Positions 50,073 through 58,402 of a stretch of DNA of 64,000 nt are shown here, one piece after another; position 1 is the first letter of the stretch; each line of letters opens with the position of its first letter. The notes under the pieces are model-generated. The model did not search any database. It saw nothing but the letters and a program-made list of their open reading frames with translations, and was not told the DNA's origin. Source of the stretch: DASZFV01 sp036494575 (GTDB taxonomy: Bacteria > Myxococcota_A > Polyangia > Fen-1088); assembly GCA_036494575.1 (NCBI GenBank), contig DASXOE010000090.1:7477-71476 (forward strand). Reading direction: 5' to 3'. Position numbers and translations under genes: made by a program.

Positions 50073-50813
50073 ATGGCCATCGCGACCGCATCGCTTGAAT
50101 TCGATCATTTCAACCGCTCGCCCAGATTGTCGGCACTCACGCCGGAGCTGGCGGCCTTTCAATCCTGCCCGCTCTTCGCGGACGCGTCGCCCTCGGCGCT
50201 GCAAGCGCTCTCCGCCTCCGCGAGCAGCCGGTCGTTCACCCGCGGGACCATCGTCGCGACCGAGGGAGCGCCGGCGCCCTCCGTCGTGCTCGTCGCGCGC
50301 GGACGCTTGCGCGCCGTGCGTCGAGCGGCGAGCGGTCGCGAGATCACGGTCGAGATCTTCCGCCCGGGCGACTTGTTGGCCGACGCGGCCCTCACGCCGG
50401 AGGCGCCTCTCGCCAACGATTGGGAGGCCGGCGAAACGATCTCCCTGCTGATGATTCCCCGTGCCGCGTTGCTCGCGTACGTGCGCGCCGTTCCCGAAGT
50501 GGCCGTTGCGCTCTCCGCTCAGTTGCTGGGGCGTCTCGAGCGGGCGAAGGAGCTCGCGGTTGCGCTCGCGCTGTCCGACGTCGAGTCTCGAGTCGTCGCG
50601 GCCCTCGTGGGCCTCGGCCGCCAGGACGGCGTCGACGGGCCCGAGGGGCTGCTCATCCGGCAGCGGCCCACTCAGCAGGAGATCGCCAACCAGATCGGCG
50701 CTTGTCGCGAGACCGTCTCGCGCACGGTCTCCGATCTCGTCAAGCGCGGGCTCCTCACGCCGCGCGGCCGGTCGATTCTGCTCGCGCCCAGCCTGTGCGC
50801 GCGCGCGGCGTGA
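50073..50813 (+). CDS. Crp/Fnr-family transcription regulator
   Basis: This 246-residue protein starts at an ATG with GAGGAGG upstream. It has an N-terminal cyclic-nucleotide-binding-type domain (FTRGTIVATEGAPAPSVVLVARGRLRAVR, ITVEIFRPGDLLAD) and a C-terminal helix-turn-helix (RPTQQEIANQIGACRETVSRTVSDLVKRGLL). The start lacks the Cys-rich sensor of Fnr, so the effector is unclear. It lies upstream of alr-mla with a 71-base gap and may regulate it, though there is no proof. Confidence 0.92.
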   Translation: MAIATASLEFDHFNRSPRLSALTPELAAFQSCPLFADASPSALQALSASASSRSFTRGTIVATEGAPAPSVVLVARGRLRAVRRAASGREITVEIFRPGDLLADAALTPEAPLANDWEAGETISLLMIPRAALLAYVRAVPEVAVALSAQLLGRLERAKELAVALALSDVESRVVAALVGLGRQDGVDGPEGLLIRQRPTQQEIANQIGACRETVSRTVSDLVKRGLLTPRGRSILLAPSLCARAA

Positions 50814-50884
50814 GCGCACAGGCAAATGCGGGTCCGGAACCGAGAATTGACGCTCGGCGGAACGCAGGTGAAACTCAATGAGTT

Positions 50885-52162
50885 TTGGCTAGTCATCCGA
50901 GAGGCCCTCATGCGGGTGGGACCGATCCCGCGGAGGCTTCAGACACCCTGGCGCCCCTGTCGGCGCTGGACATCCGCACGTCGATCCGTCCGACGTTGGC
51001 TGAGATCGATCTCGGCGCCGTCCAGCGCAACTTTCGCCGTGTGCGGGAGGTCATTGGTCCCCGCGCCGCCATCTGGGGCGTCGTCAAGGCGGACGCCTAT
51101 GGCCACGGGGCGGTTGCCGTCGGCCGCGCGCTCGAGCCGCTGTGCAACGCGCTGGCCGTGTCGCTGGTCGAAGAGGGTATGGAGCTGCGCGCGGCGGGCG
51201 TTCGCGCGCCCATCATCGTGCTCGGCGCCTACTACGACAATCACCACGCGGACGTGCTGGCGCACCGCCTCACGCCCGTCGTGTACGAGCTGGGCGAGCT
51301 CGAGCGGTTCGCGGCGGCCGCTGAACGCCGGGGACGGCGCGCCGACGTGCACGTCAAGATCGACACCGGTATGAGCCGGCTCGGCCTCGCGACGGCGGAA
51401 GTGCCGCGGCTGCTCGCGCGCGCCGGCGCGCTGCCGTCGCTGCGCCTGGCGGGACTGTGCACGCACCTCGCGTCGGCCGACTTGCCAGATGGCGACGTCA
51501 CCCGCGCGGCGCTGGCCCGTTTCGACGCCTGCGTCGCCGCCGCGCGTGCGGAGGGCTTCATGGGGCTCGTCAACCACGCCGCTAACAGCGCGGCGGCCGT
51601 GCGCTTTCCCGAGGCCCGCTTCGACGCGGTCAGACCGGGCCTCGCGCTCTACGGCGCGATGCCCTCGGCGCACGTGGCGCTCGCCGGTCTCGAGCCCGCG
51701 CTGCGCCTGACGACGCGCGTGATGGCCGTCCACGACATCGCTCCGGGCGCCACCGTGAGCTACGGCGGTCTCTGGCGCGCGTCGCGGCCGTCGCGCGTGG
51801 CGACGTTGCCGATTGGTTACGCCGACGGCTATCCCCGGCACGTGCGGGACGCCCGCGCCCTCGTGCGTGGCCGGCGCGTCCCCGTCGTGGGTGCCGTGTG
51901 CATGGACATGCTCATGGTCGACGTCACCGACGTACCCGCCGCGCGCGATGGCGATCTCGTCACGCTCATCGGCGCCGACGGCGGCGAGGTCATAGGCGTC
52001 GACGACCTGGCGGCCTGGGCGGGAACCGTCAGCTACGAGATCTTGTGCGGCATCTCCAAACGCGTGCCGCGCGCGCTCAAGGACGCCGCCGTGACGTCGA
52101 CGACCTCGCCCGGTCTCGCGGGCGGTCGCGCGCCAGCCCCCTCGCCGAACGCGTCGCGATGA
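50885..52162 (+). CDS. alr: Alanine racemase
   Basis: This PLP enzyme makes D-Ala for peptidoglycan. The PLP lysine is in GVVKADAYGHG (K68 with TTG 50885 as start). The catalytic Tyr is in TVSYGG, and the barrel has HVKIDTGMSRLG, LCTHLASA, MDMLMVDVT. The start is uncertain; no ATG lies before the conserved RPTLAEIDL segment, so TTG 50885 is the best call, with a weak AGGTG nearby. About 40 C-terminal residues past the fold are Pro/Ala-rich. The stop overlaps the mlaE ATG (ATGA), so cell-wall and lipid-transport genes are coupled. Confidence 0.9.
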   Translation: MASHPRGPHAGGTDPAEASDTLAPLSALDIRTSIRPTLAEIDLGAVQRNFRRVREVIGPRAAIWGVVKADAYGHGAVAVGRALEPLCNALAVSLVEEGMELRAAGVRAPIIVLGAYYDNHHADVLAHRLTPVVYELGELERFAAAAERRGRRADVHVKIDTGMSRLGLATAEVPRLLARAGALPSLRLAGLCTHLASADLPDGDVTRAALARFDACVAAARAEGFMGLVNHAANSAAAVRFPEARFDAVRPGLALYGAMPSAHVALAGLEPALRLTTRVMAVHDIAPGATVSYGGLWRASRPSRVATLPIGYADGYPRHVRDARALVRGRRVPVVGAVCMDMLMVDVTDVPAARDGDLVTLIGADGGEVIGVDDLAAWAGTVSYEILCGISKRVPRALKDAAVTSTTSPGLAGGRAPAPSPNASR

Positions 52163-53022
52163 CCGCAGCGTCCCACAGCGCGTCGCCCAATCAGGCTCCG
52201 GTCGTCGAACCGCCGCCTTCGCGCGCGCGCCTCACCGCCATCGGCGACGTGATCGGCGCGCCGTTCAAGGTGATTCTCGGGTACCTCGGCGACCACGCGA
52301 CGATGCTGGGCCAGTCCCTGGCCTGGCTGTTCCGTCCGCCCTTTCGGCTGAAGCTGTTCCTCGAGCAAATGGAGTTCGTGGGCGTGGGGTCGCTGCCCAT
52401 CATCATTCTCGTCGGCTTCTTCTCCGGCGCGGTCGCCGCCCAGCAGGCCATCGCGGCCCTCGAGATCTTCGGCCAGGAGCGCTTCGTGGGCGCGACGGTC
52501 GGCCTGTCGCTCGCCCAGGAGCTCGCGCCCGTGTTCACTGCCCTCATGATTACCGCGCGCGCCGGCTCGGGGATGGCGACCGAGCTCGGCTCGATGCGCA
52601 TCACCGAGCAGATCGACGCCCTCACGACCTTCGCCGTCAACCCCGTGCAGTACCTCGTGACGCCGAGGATCGTGGCGACGGTCCTCATGATGCCGATCAT
52701 GACGATGGTCTTCAACATCGTCGGGCTCTTCGGGGCTTACCTCTACTCGATCTACCTGAAGGACATCGACCTCGGGCAGTTCATCGAGATGTACGAGTAC
52801 TGGACCGACCCGAAGGACTACGTCATAGGTGGCGTGAAGGCCATCGTCTTCGGCGGCGCGCTCGCGCTGGCCGCGTGCTACCAGGGGTTCAACATCCGCG
52901 GCGGCGCCAAGGAGGTCGGCCTCGCGACGACGCGCGCCGTGGTCGCCGGGTCGGTGTCCGTCCTCGTCCTCGACTATTTCCTCATAGATGCCTTTCATAT
53001 CCTGTGGCCGGCCGCCAAGTGA
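52159..53022 (+). CDS. mlaE: Mla ABC-transporter permease
   Basis: This 287-residue membrane protein has five to six helices. Signatures are FVGVGSLPIIILVGFFSGAVAAQQ, GATVGLSLAQELAPVFTALMITARAGSGMATELGSMR, EQIDAL, and YLFID-like end LDYFLIDAF. It is the permease of the MCE/Mla lipid transporter. ATG 52159 overlaps the alr stop by 4 bases and GTG of mlaF overlaps its stop. It works with the ATPase MlaF and the MCE protein MlaD to move phospholipids between the membranes. Confidence 0.95.
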   Translation: MTAASHSASPNQAPVVEPPPSRARLTAIGDVIGAPFKVILGYLGDHATMLGQSLAWLFRPPFRLKLFLEQMEFVGVGSLPIIILVGFFSGAVAAQQAIAALEIFGQERFVGATVGLSLAQELAPVFTALMITARAGSGMATELGSMRITEQIDALTTFAVNPVQYLVTPRIVATVLMMPIMTMVFNIVGLFGAYLYSIYLKDIDLGQFIEMYEYWTDPKDYVIGGVKAIVFGGALALAACYQGFNIRGGAKEVGLATTRAVVAGSVSVLVLDYFLIDAFHILWPAAK

Positions 53023-53855
53023 CGAACGATCCCAACCAGGTGGACACCGCCACCGCCGATCTCACGGCGCGCGACGAGCGCTGGCAGCTCCGCATCCGCG
53101 GCCTGCACAAGTCATTCGGCGAGCACCACGTCCTGCGCGGCGTGGATCTCGACCTCGAGCGCGGCAAGACCAACATCATCATCGGTGGCTCGGGGCAGGG
53201 GAAGTCGGTGCTCATGAAGCACCTCATGGGCCTGCTCAAGCCGGACGCCGGCCACATCTGGGTCGACGGCCAGGACATCGTGCCACTCGGCGACGTGGAA
53301 ATGTCGCACTTGCGGCGAAAGTTCGGCATGGTGTTCCAGTATGCCGCTCTCTTCGACTCGATGAACGTCGTCGAGAACATCGCGTTCCCGCTGCTCGAGC
53401 GCTACAAGATGTCGCGTGACGAGATCATGGAGCGCGTTCGTGACCTGCTCGGGCGCCTCGACCTCGCGGGCGTCTCGGGCATCGAGCAGAAGTTCCCCGC
53501 CGAGCTCTCGGGCGGACAGCGCAAGCGCGTCGGGCTGGCGCGCGCGCTTATCGACCGGCCGCAGATCCTGCTCTACGACGAGCCGACGACCGGCCTCGAT
53601 CCGGTCGCCACGAAGAACGTCGACGAGATGATTCGTCGCACGGCCGACGACTTCGGCGTGACCTCGGTCGTGATCTCGCACGACATGGCCTCGACGTTCC
53701 GCATCGGGGACCGCGTCGCCATGTTGCATGCGGGCCAGATCATCGCCAACGGGACCGCGGCCGAGGTGCTGAAGTCGACGCGGCCCGAGCTGCGCGAGTT
53801 CATCGAGATCTCGGGCCTCGTCCCGTCGTCGAAGGGACCGGAGGTGCGGGCGTGA
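53019..53855 (+). CDS. mlaF: Mla ABC-transporter ATPase
   Basis: This 278-residue protein starts at GTG 53019, overlapping the mlaE stop (GTGA). Walker A is GGSGQGKS, the signature is LSGGQRKR, Walker B is ILLYDEP and the switch histidine is in ISHDM. The Q-loop is FQYAALFDS. It energises the lipid transporter with MlaE and MlaD. A GTG 15 bases earlier is also possible, but overlap spacing favours 53019. Confidence 0.95.
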   Translation: MTNDPNQVDTATADLTARDERWQLRIRGLHKSFGEHHVLRGVDLDLERGKTNIIIGGSGQGKSVLMKHLMGLLKPDAGHIWVDGQDIVPLGDVEMSHLRRKFGMVFQYAALFDSMNVVENIAFPLLERYKMSRDEIMERVRDLLGRLDLAGVSGIEQKFPAELSGGQRKRVGLARALIDRPQILLYDEPTTGLDPVATKNVDEMIRRTADDFGVTSVVISHDMASTFRIGDRVAMLHAGQIIANGTAAEVLKSTRPELREFIEISGLVPSSKGPEVRA

Positions 53856-55372
53856 GGCGCAGCTGGGCCTCGGTCACCGTGGGGCTGCTCGTCGTCGTCG
53901 TGGGCATCATCAGCTACGTCCTCATCCACGCGACGAGCGAGCGCGTGGCCTCCAACAAGGGGTATTCGGTGTGGGGCTTGTTCCGCGACGCGTCCGGCGT
54001 CTACGAGAAGTCGCGCGTCCAGACGGCGGGCATCGCCATCGGCCAGATCGACTCGCGCACGCTCGATCCGTCGGGCAAGGCCAAGATCACGATCCGCCTC
54101 AAGCCGGGCATCACGCTCTACGAGAACGCCGTCGTCGAGAAGAAGTCCGCGTCGTTGCTCGGGGAGTACTACCTCGAAATCGATCCGGGTACGCCCGAGG
54201 CGCTCGTGCGCGGCCAGCGCAAGACGATGCGCGTGCTCAAGGAGGGCGATCAGATCAAGGACGTGCGGGAGCCGACGGCCGTGGGCGACATCCTCGCGGA
54301 GGTCGGCACCCTCATGCCCATCATGAAGGACATCCTCGAGGACGTGCGCACGCTGACCTCCGGCCGCATCACGAACATCGCCGAGAACGTCGACAAGCTC
54401 ATCCAGACGAACTCGGAGGTGCTCGAGCGGCTGCTCAACCGCGTCGATCACATCGCCGCCAACATCGAGGGCGTGACGACGGCCGAGGCGGGAGACGTCA
54501 AGGAGTCGATCAAGAACGTCCGCCAGATCACGGAGTCGATCAAGACCCTCATCGGCACGACACAGGGCTCGGTCGCCGACACGTCGGGCGCCGTGCGCGG
54601 CTCGATCGATCGCCTGCAGTCGACCATCAACAGCCTCGACCACACGATGAAGAACATGGAGACCATCACCGATCGCATCGAGAAGGGCGAGGGGACGGTG
54701 GGGCACGTGCTGGCGGACGACACGATCGCCCGCAACGTCGAGGACATCACCGAAGACGCGAGCACTTTCGTGCGCGGCATCACCCACCTTCAGACCATCG
54801 TGGGCCTGCGCACCGAGTACAACTTCCTCTCGAGCACGTTCAAGAACTACCTCTCGGTGCAGCTCATGCCGAGGCCGGACAAGTTCTACCTCATCGAGCT
54901 CGTCGACGATCCGCGCGGCTACCGCTCGGCGTCGACCACGGTGAGCAATAGCTCGCTCACCGGCTCGAGCTCCGTGACGACGGTGACGACGACGGAGCAG
55001 CTGCGCTTTTCGCTCATGCTGGGCAAGCGGGTGGGACCCGTCGCGGGGCGGTTCGGCATCAAGGAGTCGACGGGCGGCTTCGGCGGCGATCTCTACCTCC
55101 TCGACGATCGTTTGAGCCTGTCCGTGGACGTGTTCGACATGCGGACGAACCAGTACCCGCGCGTCAAGCCGGCGCTCGTGGGCGCCATCTGGAAGCGCAA
55201 CCTCTTCTTGACGTTGGGCGCCGACGACGTGATCAACTTCACACGCGCGCGCGCGGGCGCGGGCGGCGGCCTCGACTGGTTCGTGGGCGTCCAGCTCGTC
55301 TTCAACGACGAGGATCTCAAGTCGCTGCTGCTCTTCGGCGGCGGCGCGGCCGCCGGCGCCTCGAGCAAGTAG
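53852..55372 (+). CDS. mlaD: MCE/MlaD lipid-binding protein with C-terminal barrel-like domain
   Basis: This 506-residue protein starts at GTG 53852, overlapping the mlaF stop. An N-terminal inner-membrane helix (VTVGLLVVVVGIISYVLI) is followed by one MCE domain (about 37-140: GLFRDASGVYEKSRVQTAGIAIGQI). A helical region of about 150 residues with coiled-coil character (EVLERLLNRVDHIAANIEG) follows. The last 190 residues alternate as beta strands, RFGIKESTGGFGGDLYLL and RLSLSVDVFDM, and resemble an outer-membrane barrel. E. coli MlaD is about 180 residues, so the C-terminal part is an addition. It may link both membranes. Confidence 0.9.
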   Translation: MRRSWASVTVGLLVVVVGIISYVLIHATSERVASNKGYSVWGLFRDASGVYEKSRVQTAGIAIGQIDSRTLDPSGKAKITIRLKPGITLYENAVVEKKSASLLGEYYLEIDPGTPEALVRGQRKTMRVLKEGDQIKDVREPTAVGDILAEVGTLMPIMKDILEDVRTLTSGRITNIAENVDKLIQTNSEVLERLLNRVDHIAANIEGVTTAEAGDVKESIKNVRQITESIKTLIGTTQGSVADTSGAVRGSIDRLQSTINSLDHTMKNMETITDRIEKGEGTVGHVLADDTIARNVEDITEDASTFVRGITHLQTIVGLRTEYNFLSSTFKNYLSVQLMPRPDKFYLIELVDDPRGYRSASTTVSNSSLTGSSSVTTVTTTEQLRFSLMLGKRVGPVAGRFGIKESTGGFGGDLYLLDDRLSLSVDVFDMRTNQYPRVKPALVGAIWKRNLFLTLGADDVINFTRARAGAGGGLDWFVGVQLVFNDEDLKSLLLFGGGAAAGASSK

Positions 55373-55420
55373 TTGTCAAAGTAGTTGCCGCGGCGCGCGA
55401 CCCCCGCCGAGCCGACGTGC

Positions 55421-55448
55421 TTGACTCCGGGGGGCTCCCCCCTATAGT
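55421..55448 (+). promoter_or_regulatory. Promoter of the yceD-rpmF-fab cluster
   Basis: TTGACT (55421-55426) and TATAGT (55443-55448) are five of six each with a 16-base spacer. The spacer is six G, then CT, then six C. Transcription would begin near 55455, about 32 bases before the yceD ATG. Confidence 0.6.
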
Positions 55449-55486
55449 AACTGACCCTCAGCGGCGCCTGCGGGCGTTTCCTTCGA

Positions 55487-56008
55487 ATGCGGTTTAAGAT
55501 CAACGAGATAGGCGATGAGGGGTTGGCCCTGGATGTTCCCATCACGTCCGAGTGGCTGGCCGGCGCTTGCCCGGATCTCGAGGCGCGCCCGGGACTGGCG
55601 GGGCTGTCCTTGCGCGGACGCCTCTCGAGGAGCGGCGAGGACTTTCTCCTGCTCGCCCACATCGGAGGCACTCTCGAGACGACATGCGCGCGCTGCCTCG
55701 AGCCGGCGCGCCTCGCCGTCGACTCGCAGCTGACGGTGACCTTCGTGCCCGCCAATGTGGGAGACGACGACGAGGAGGTCGACGACGACGCCGACGTCGT
55801 GGGCTTCGCCGGGAACCAGATCGAGATCGATGACGAGGTGCGCGACGAGATTTTGCTCGCCATTCCCGTGCAGGTCTTGTGCACCGAGTCGTGCCGCGGG
55901 CTCTGTCCCATTTGCGGCGGAAATCGCAACGTCGTGCCTTGCGAATGCGAGGCCGAGCGGCGAGAGTCCGCCTCGCGGTTCGCCGCGCTCGGCAAGCTGA
56001 AGATCTGA
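55487..56008 (+). CDS. yceD: DUF177/YceD 23S rRNA accumulation protein
   Basis: This 173-residue protein has the DUF177 pattern CARCLEPARL followed by an acidic stretch (DDDEEVDDDAD) and a C-terminal cysteine cluster CTESCRGLCPICGGN. The family acts in 23S rRNA processing or stability and sits upstream of rpmF in most bacteria. Here it is first in the cluster, with a 54-base gap to rpmF. Cysteine spacing suggests zinc binding. Start at the ATG, although the ribosome site is weak. Confidence 0.92.
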   Translation: MRFKINEIGDEGLALDVPITSEWLAGACPDLEARPGLAGLSLRGRLSRSGEDFLLLAHIGGTLETTCARCLEPARLAVDSQLTVTFVPANVGDDDEEVDDDADVVGFAGNQIEIDDEVRDEILLAIPVQVLCTESCRGLCPICGGNRNVVPCECEAERRESASRFAALGKLKI

Positions 56009-56062
56009 CCGAATAACCACCAGTAAAGACGTCGAGACAGTCGAGAAACGAGAGGCATTCCG

Positions 56063-56257
56063 ATGGCCGTTCCGAAGAGAAGACAGTCCAAGTCCCGCTC
56101 CGCGATCCGCCGCGCGCAGGTCATGAAGCAGCCCGTGCCGCACTTCGTGCCGTGCCCGCGCTGCGCCGAGCCGAAGCTGCCGCACCGCGCGTGCGCCGGC
56201 TGCGGGTATTATCGCGATCGGCTCGTGATCGAGGTCAAGGAAGAGGAGCAGCCTTGA
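56063..56257 (+). CDS. rpmF: 50S ribosomal protein L32
   Basis: The 64-residue protein begins MAVPKRRQSKSRS, the highly conserved L32 start, and has the zinc pair CPRC and CAGC. The GAGAGG site precedes the ATG. It is cotranscribed with the fatty-acid genes, a common arrangement that ties ribosome and membrane synthesis. Confidence 0.97.
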   Translation: MAVPKRRQSKSRSAIRRAQVMKQPVPHFVPCPRCAEPKLPHRACAGCGYYRDRLVIEVKEEEQP

Positions 56258-56352
56258 CGCGCGCGCGCGCGGCCTCGGCCGCGCTCGGCAGCGCCGTCTC
56301 GTCTGGGTCCCGGGCGGTCGGAGGTCGGGAGCCCCACTAGGGGCTCGCCGTC

Positions 56353-57417
56353 ATGCCTCGCATCGCCGTCGACGCCATGGGCGCGGACGCTTCGCCTCGC
56401 GTTGAGGTCGAAGGCGTCGTCGCGGCCGTGCGCGAGCGCGGCACGTCGGTCGTGCTCGTGGGGGACGAGGCGCGCCTGCGCGCCGAGCTCAATGCGCTGG
56501 GCGCCGAGCGCGAAAAGATAGACGTCGTGCACGCGGCCGAGGTCATCACGACGCACGACGCGCCGTCGATGGCAGTGAAGCAGAAAAAAAAATCGTCTAT
56601 GCGCATGTGCTTCGACCTCGTGAAGGCCCGCCAGGCCGACGCCGTCGTCTCGGCCGGCAACTCGGGCGCCATGATGGCCTGCGGGCTCTTCGTGCTGGGC
56701 CGGTTGCCGGGCGTCGAGCGGCCCGCCATCGTGACGACCTTCCCGACCAAGGCCGGCGAGTGCGCGCTGCTCGACATGGGCGCGAACGTCGACCCGAAGC
56801 CGGCGGTGCTCGCGCAGTTCGGCGTGCTGGGCGCGGTCTACGCGCGGCTCTTGCACGGCAAGTCCCGCCCCAAGGTGGGGCTGCTGTCCAACGGCTCCGA
56901 GGAGCACAAAGGCACGGCCCTCACGCGCGACGCGCACGCGCTCCTCTCGCGCGCGGGCCAAGGCGACGCGGCGTTCTCGTTCGTTGGCTACGTCGAGGGC
57001 CGCGACATCTTCAAGGGCGAGGTCGACGTCGTCGTGACGGACGGGTTCACGGGCAACGTCGTCCTCAAGAGCGTCGAAGGCGCGGCAGAGGCCATCATGT
57101 CGATGGTGCGCGAGGAGGTCCTGCGCTCCGGGATCATCGCCAAGCTGGGGGCGGCGCTCATGACGTCGGCGCTGCGGCGCCTCAAGCGGCGCACGGACTA
57201 CGCCGAGCACGGCGGCGCGCCGCTGCTGGGCGTCGACGGCGTCGCGCTCATCTGTCACGGCGGCTCGAGCGCGACCGCGCTCAAGAACGCCGTCTACGTC
57301 GCGGACCGGTTCGCGCAGATCGGGCTCGGGCAGGAGCTGACGGCCGCCATCGGGCGGCACGGGTTCCTCTGGGAGGCCGGTCCAGCCTCGACGACGTCGG
57401 CGGGGGGGCTGTCGTGA
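56353..57417 (+). CDS. plsX: Phosphate acyltransferase PlsX
   Basis: This 354-residue enzyme converts acyl-ACP to acyl phosphate for phospholipid synthesis. IAVDAMGAD at the N-terminus, VSAGNSGAMMACG, DMGANVD, LLSNGSEEHKG and VVVTDGFTGNVVLK are signatures. A run of nine A's (about 56583-56591) encodes part of KQKKKSS in the expected location, a slippery site in such a GC-rich gene. The stop overlaps the fabH GTG (GTGA). Confidence 0.96.
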   Translation: MPRIAVDAMGADASPRVEVEGVVAAVRERGTSVVLVGDEARLRAELNALGAEREKIDVVHAAEVITTHDAPSMAVKQKKKSSMRMCFDLVKARQADAVVSAGNSGAMMACGLFVLGRLPGVERPAIVTTFPTKAGECALLDMGANVDPKPAVLAQFGVLGAVYARLLHGKSRPKVGLLSNGSEEHKGTALTRDAHALLSRAGQGDAAFSFVGYVEGRDIFKGEVDVVVTDGFTGNVVLKSVEGAAEAIMSMVREEVLRSGIIAKLGAALMTSALRRLKRRTDYAEHGGAPLLGVDGVALICHGGSSATALKNAVYVADRFAQIGLGQELTAAIGRHGFLWEAGPASTTSAGGLS

Positions 57418-58400
57418 TCACGACGCGCATCATCGGCACGGGTCGCGGCGTCCCGCCGCGCGTGGTCACGAACGCCGACCTCACGAAGATGGTCGACACG
57501 TCCGACACGTGGATCGTCGAGCGCACGGGGATCCGCGAGCGCCACATCCTCGAGCCCGGGCTCGCCGCGAGCGATCTCGGCACCGAGGCGGGGCGCGAGG
57601 CCTGCCGCAAGGCGGGCGTCGATCCCGAGACCGTCGACTGCATCATCGTCGGCACTATCTCGGGGGACTGCCCCTTCCCGTCGACGGCGACCTTCATCCA
57701 GAAGAAGCTGGGCGCGCGGTCGGGCGGCTGCGCCTTCGATCTGTCGGCCGCCTGCGCGGGCTTCATCTACGGCCTGTCGATCGGTGACGCCTTCGTGCGG
57801 CGCGGGCAGTTCAAGCGCGTGCTCGTCATCGGCGTCGAGATCCTGTCGCGCATCATCGACTGGACCGATCGCGGAACGTGCGTGCTTTTCGGGGACGGCG
57901 CGGGCGCCGTGCTGCTCGCGCCCGATGACAGCGCCACGCGCGGCGTGCTGTCGACGCACCTCTACGCCGATGGCTCACTCACCGACATCCTGCTCCAGCC
58001 TGCGGGCGGCAGCAAGGAGCCGCTCACGGCCGAAGGCATCGCCGGCAAGCGGCACCTCGTGAAGATGAACGGGCGCGAGGTCTACAAACACGCCGTGCGC
58101 AACATGACGGCCGCCTCGAAGGCGGCGCTCGATGCCAACGGCCTCGTCCCGGGCGACGTCTCGTGCGTCGTCGCGCACCAGGCCAACATCCGCATCCTCG
58201 AGGGCGTCTCGGAGCGCGTCGGCATCCCGCTCGAGCGCTTCTACATCAACATCGGGCGCTACGGGAACACGTCCTCCGCCTCCGTGCCGACGGCGCTCGA
58301 CGAGGCGGTCGAGGTCGGCAGGATCAAGGAAGGCGACTTGCTGCTCTTCTCGGCGCTGGGCGGCGGGCTCGCCTGGGCTTCGGCGGCGGTGAGGTGGTAG
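57414..58400 (+). CDS. fabH: 3-oxoacyl-ACP synthase III
   Basis: This 328-residue condensing enzyme starts fatty-acid synthesis from acetyl-CoA (or a branched acyl-CoA) and malonyl-ACP. The triad is C114 (SAACAGF), H255 (AHQANIR) and N285 (YGNTSSAS). The GTG start overlaps the plsX stop by 4 bases. Whether it uses branched primers, as many myxobacteria do, cannot be read from the sequence. Confidence 0.97.
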   Translation: MITTRIIGTGRGVPPRVVTNADLTKMVDTSDTWIVERTGIRERHILEPGLAASDLGTEAGREACRKAGVDPETVDCIIVGTISGDCPFPSTATFIQKKLGARSGGCAFDLSAACAGFIYGLSIGDAFVRRGQFKRVLVIGVEILSRIIDWTDRGTCVLFGDGAGAVLLAPDDSATRGVLSTHLYADGSLTDILLQPAGGSKEPLTAEGIAGKRHLVKMNGREVYKHAVRNMTAASKAALDANGLVPGDVSCVVAHQANIRILEGVSERVGIPLERFYINIGRYGNTSSASVPTALDEAVEVGRIKEGDLLLFSALGGGLAWASAAVRW

Positions 58401-58402
58401 GC

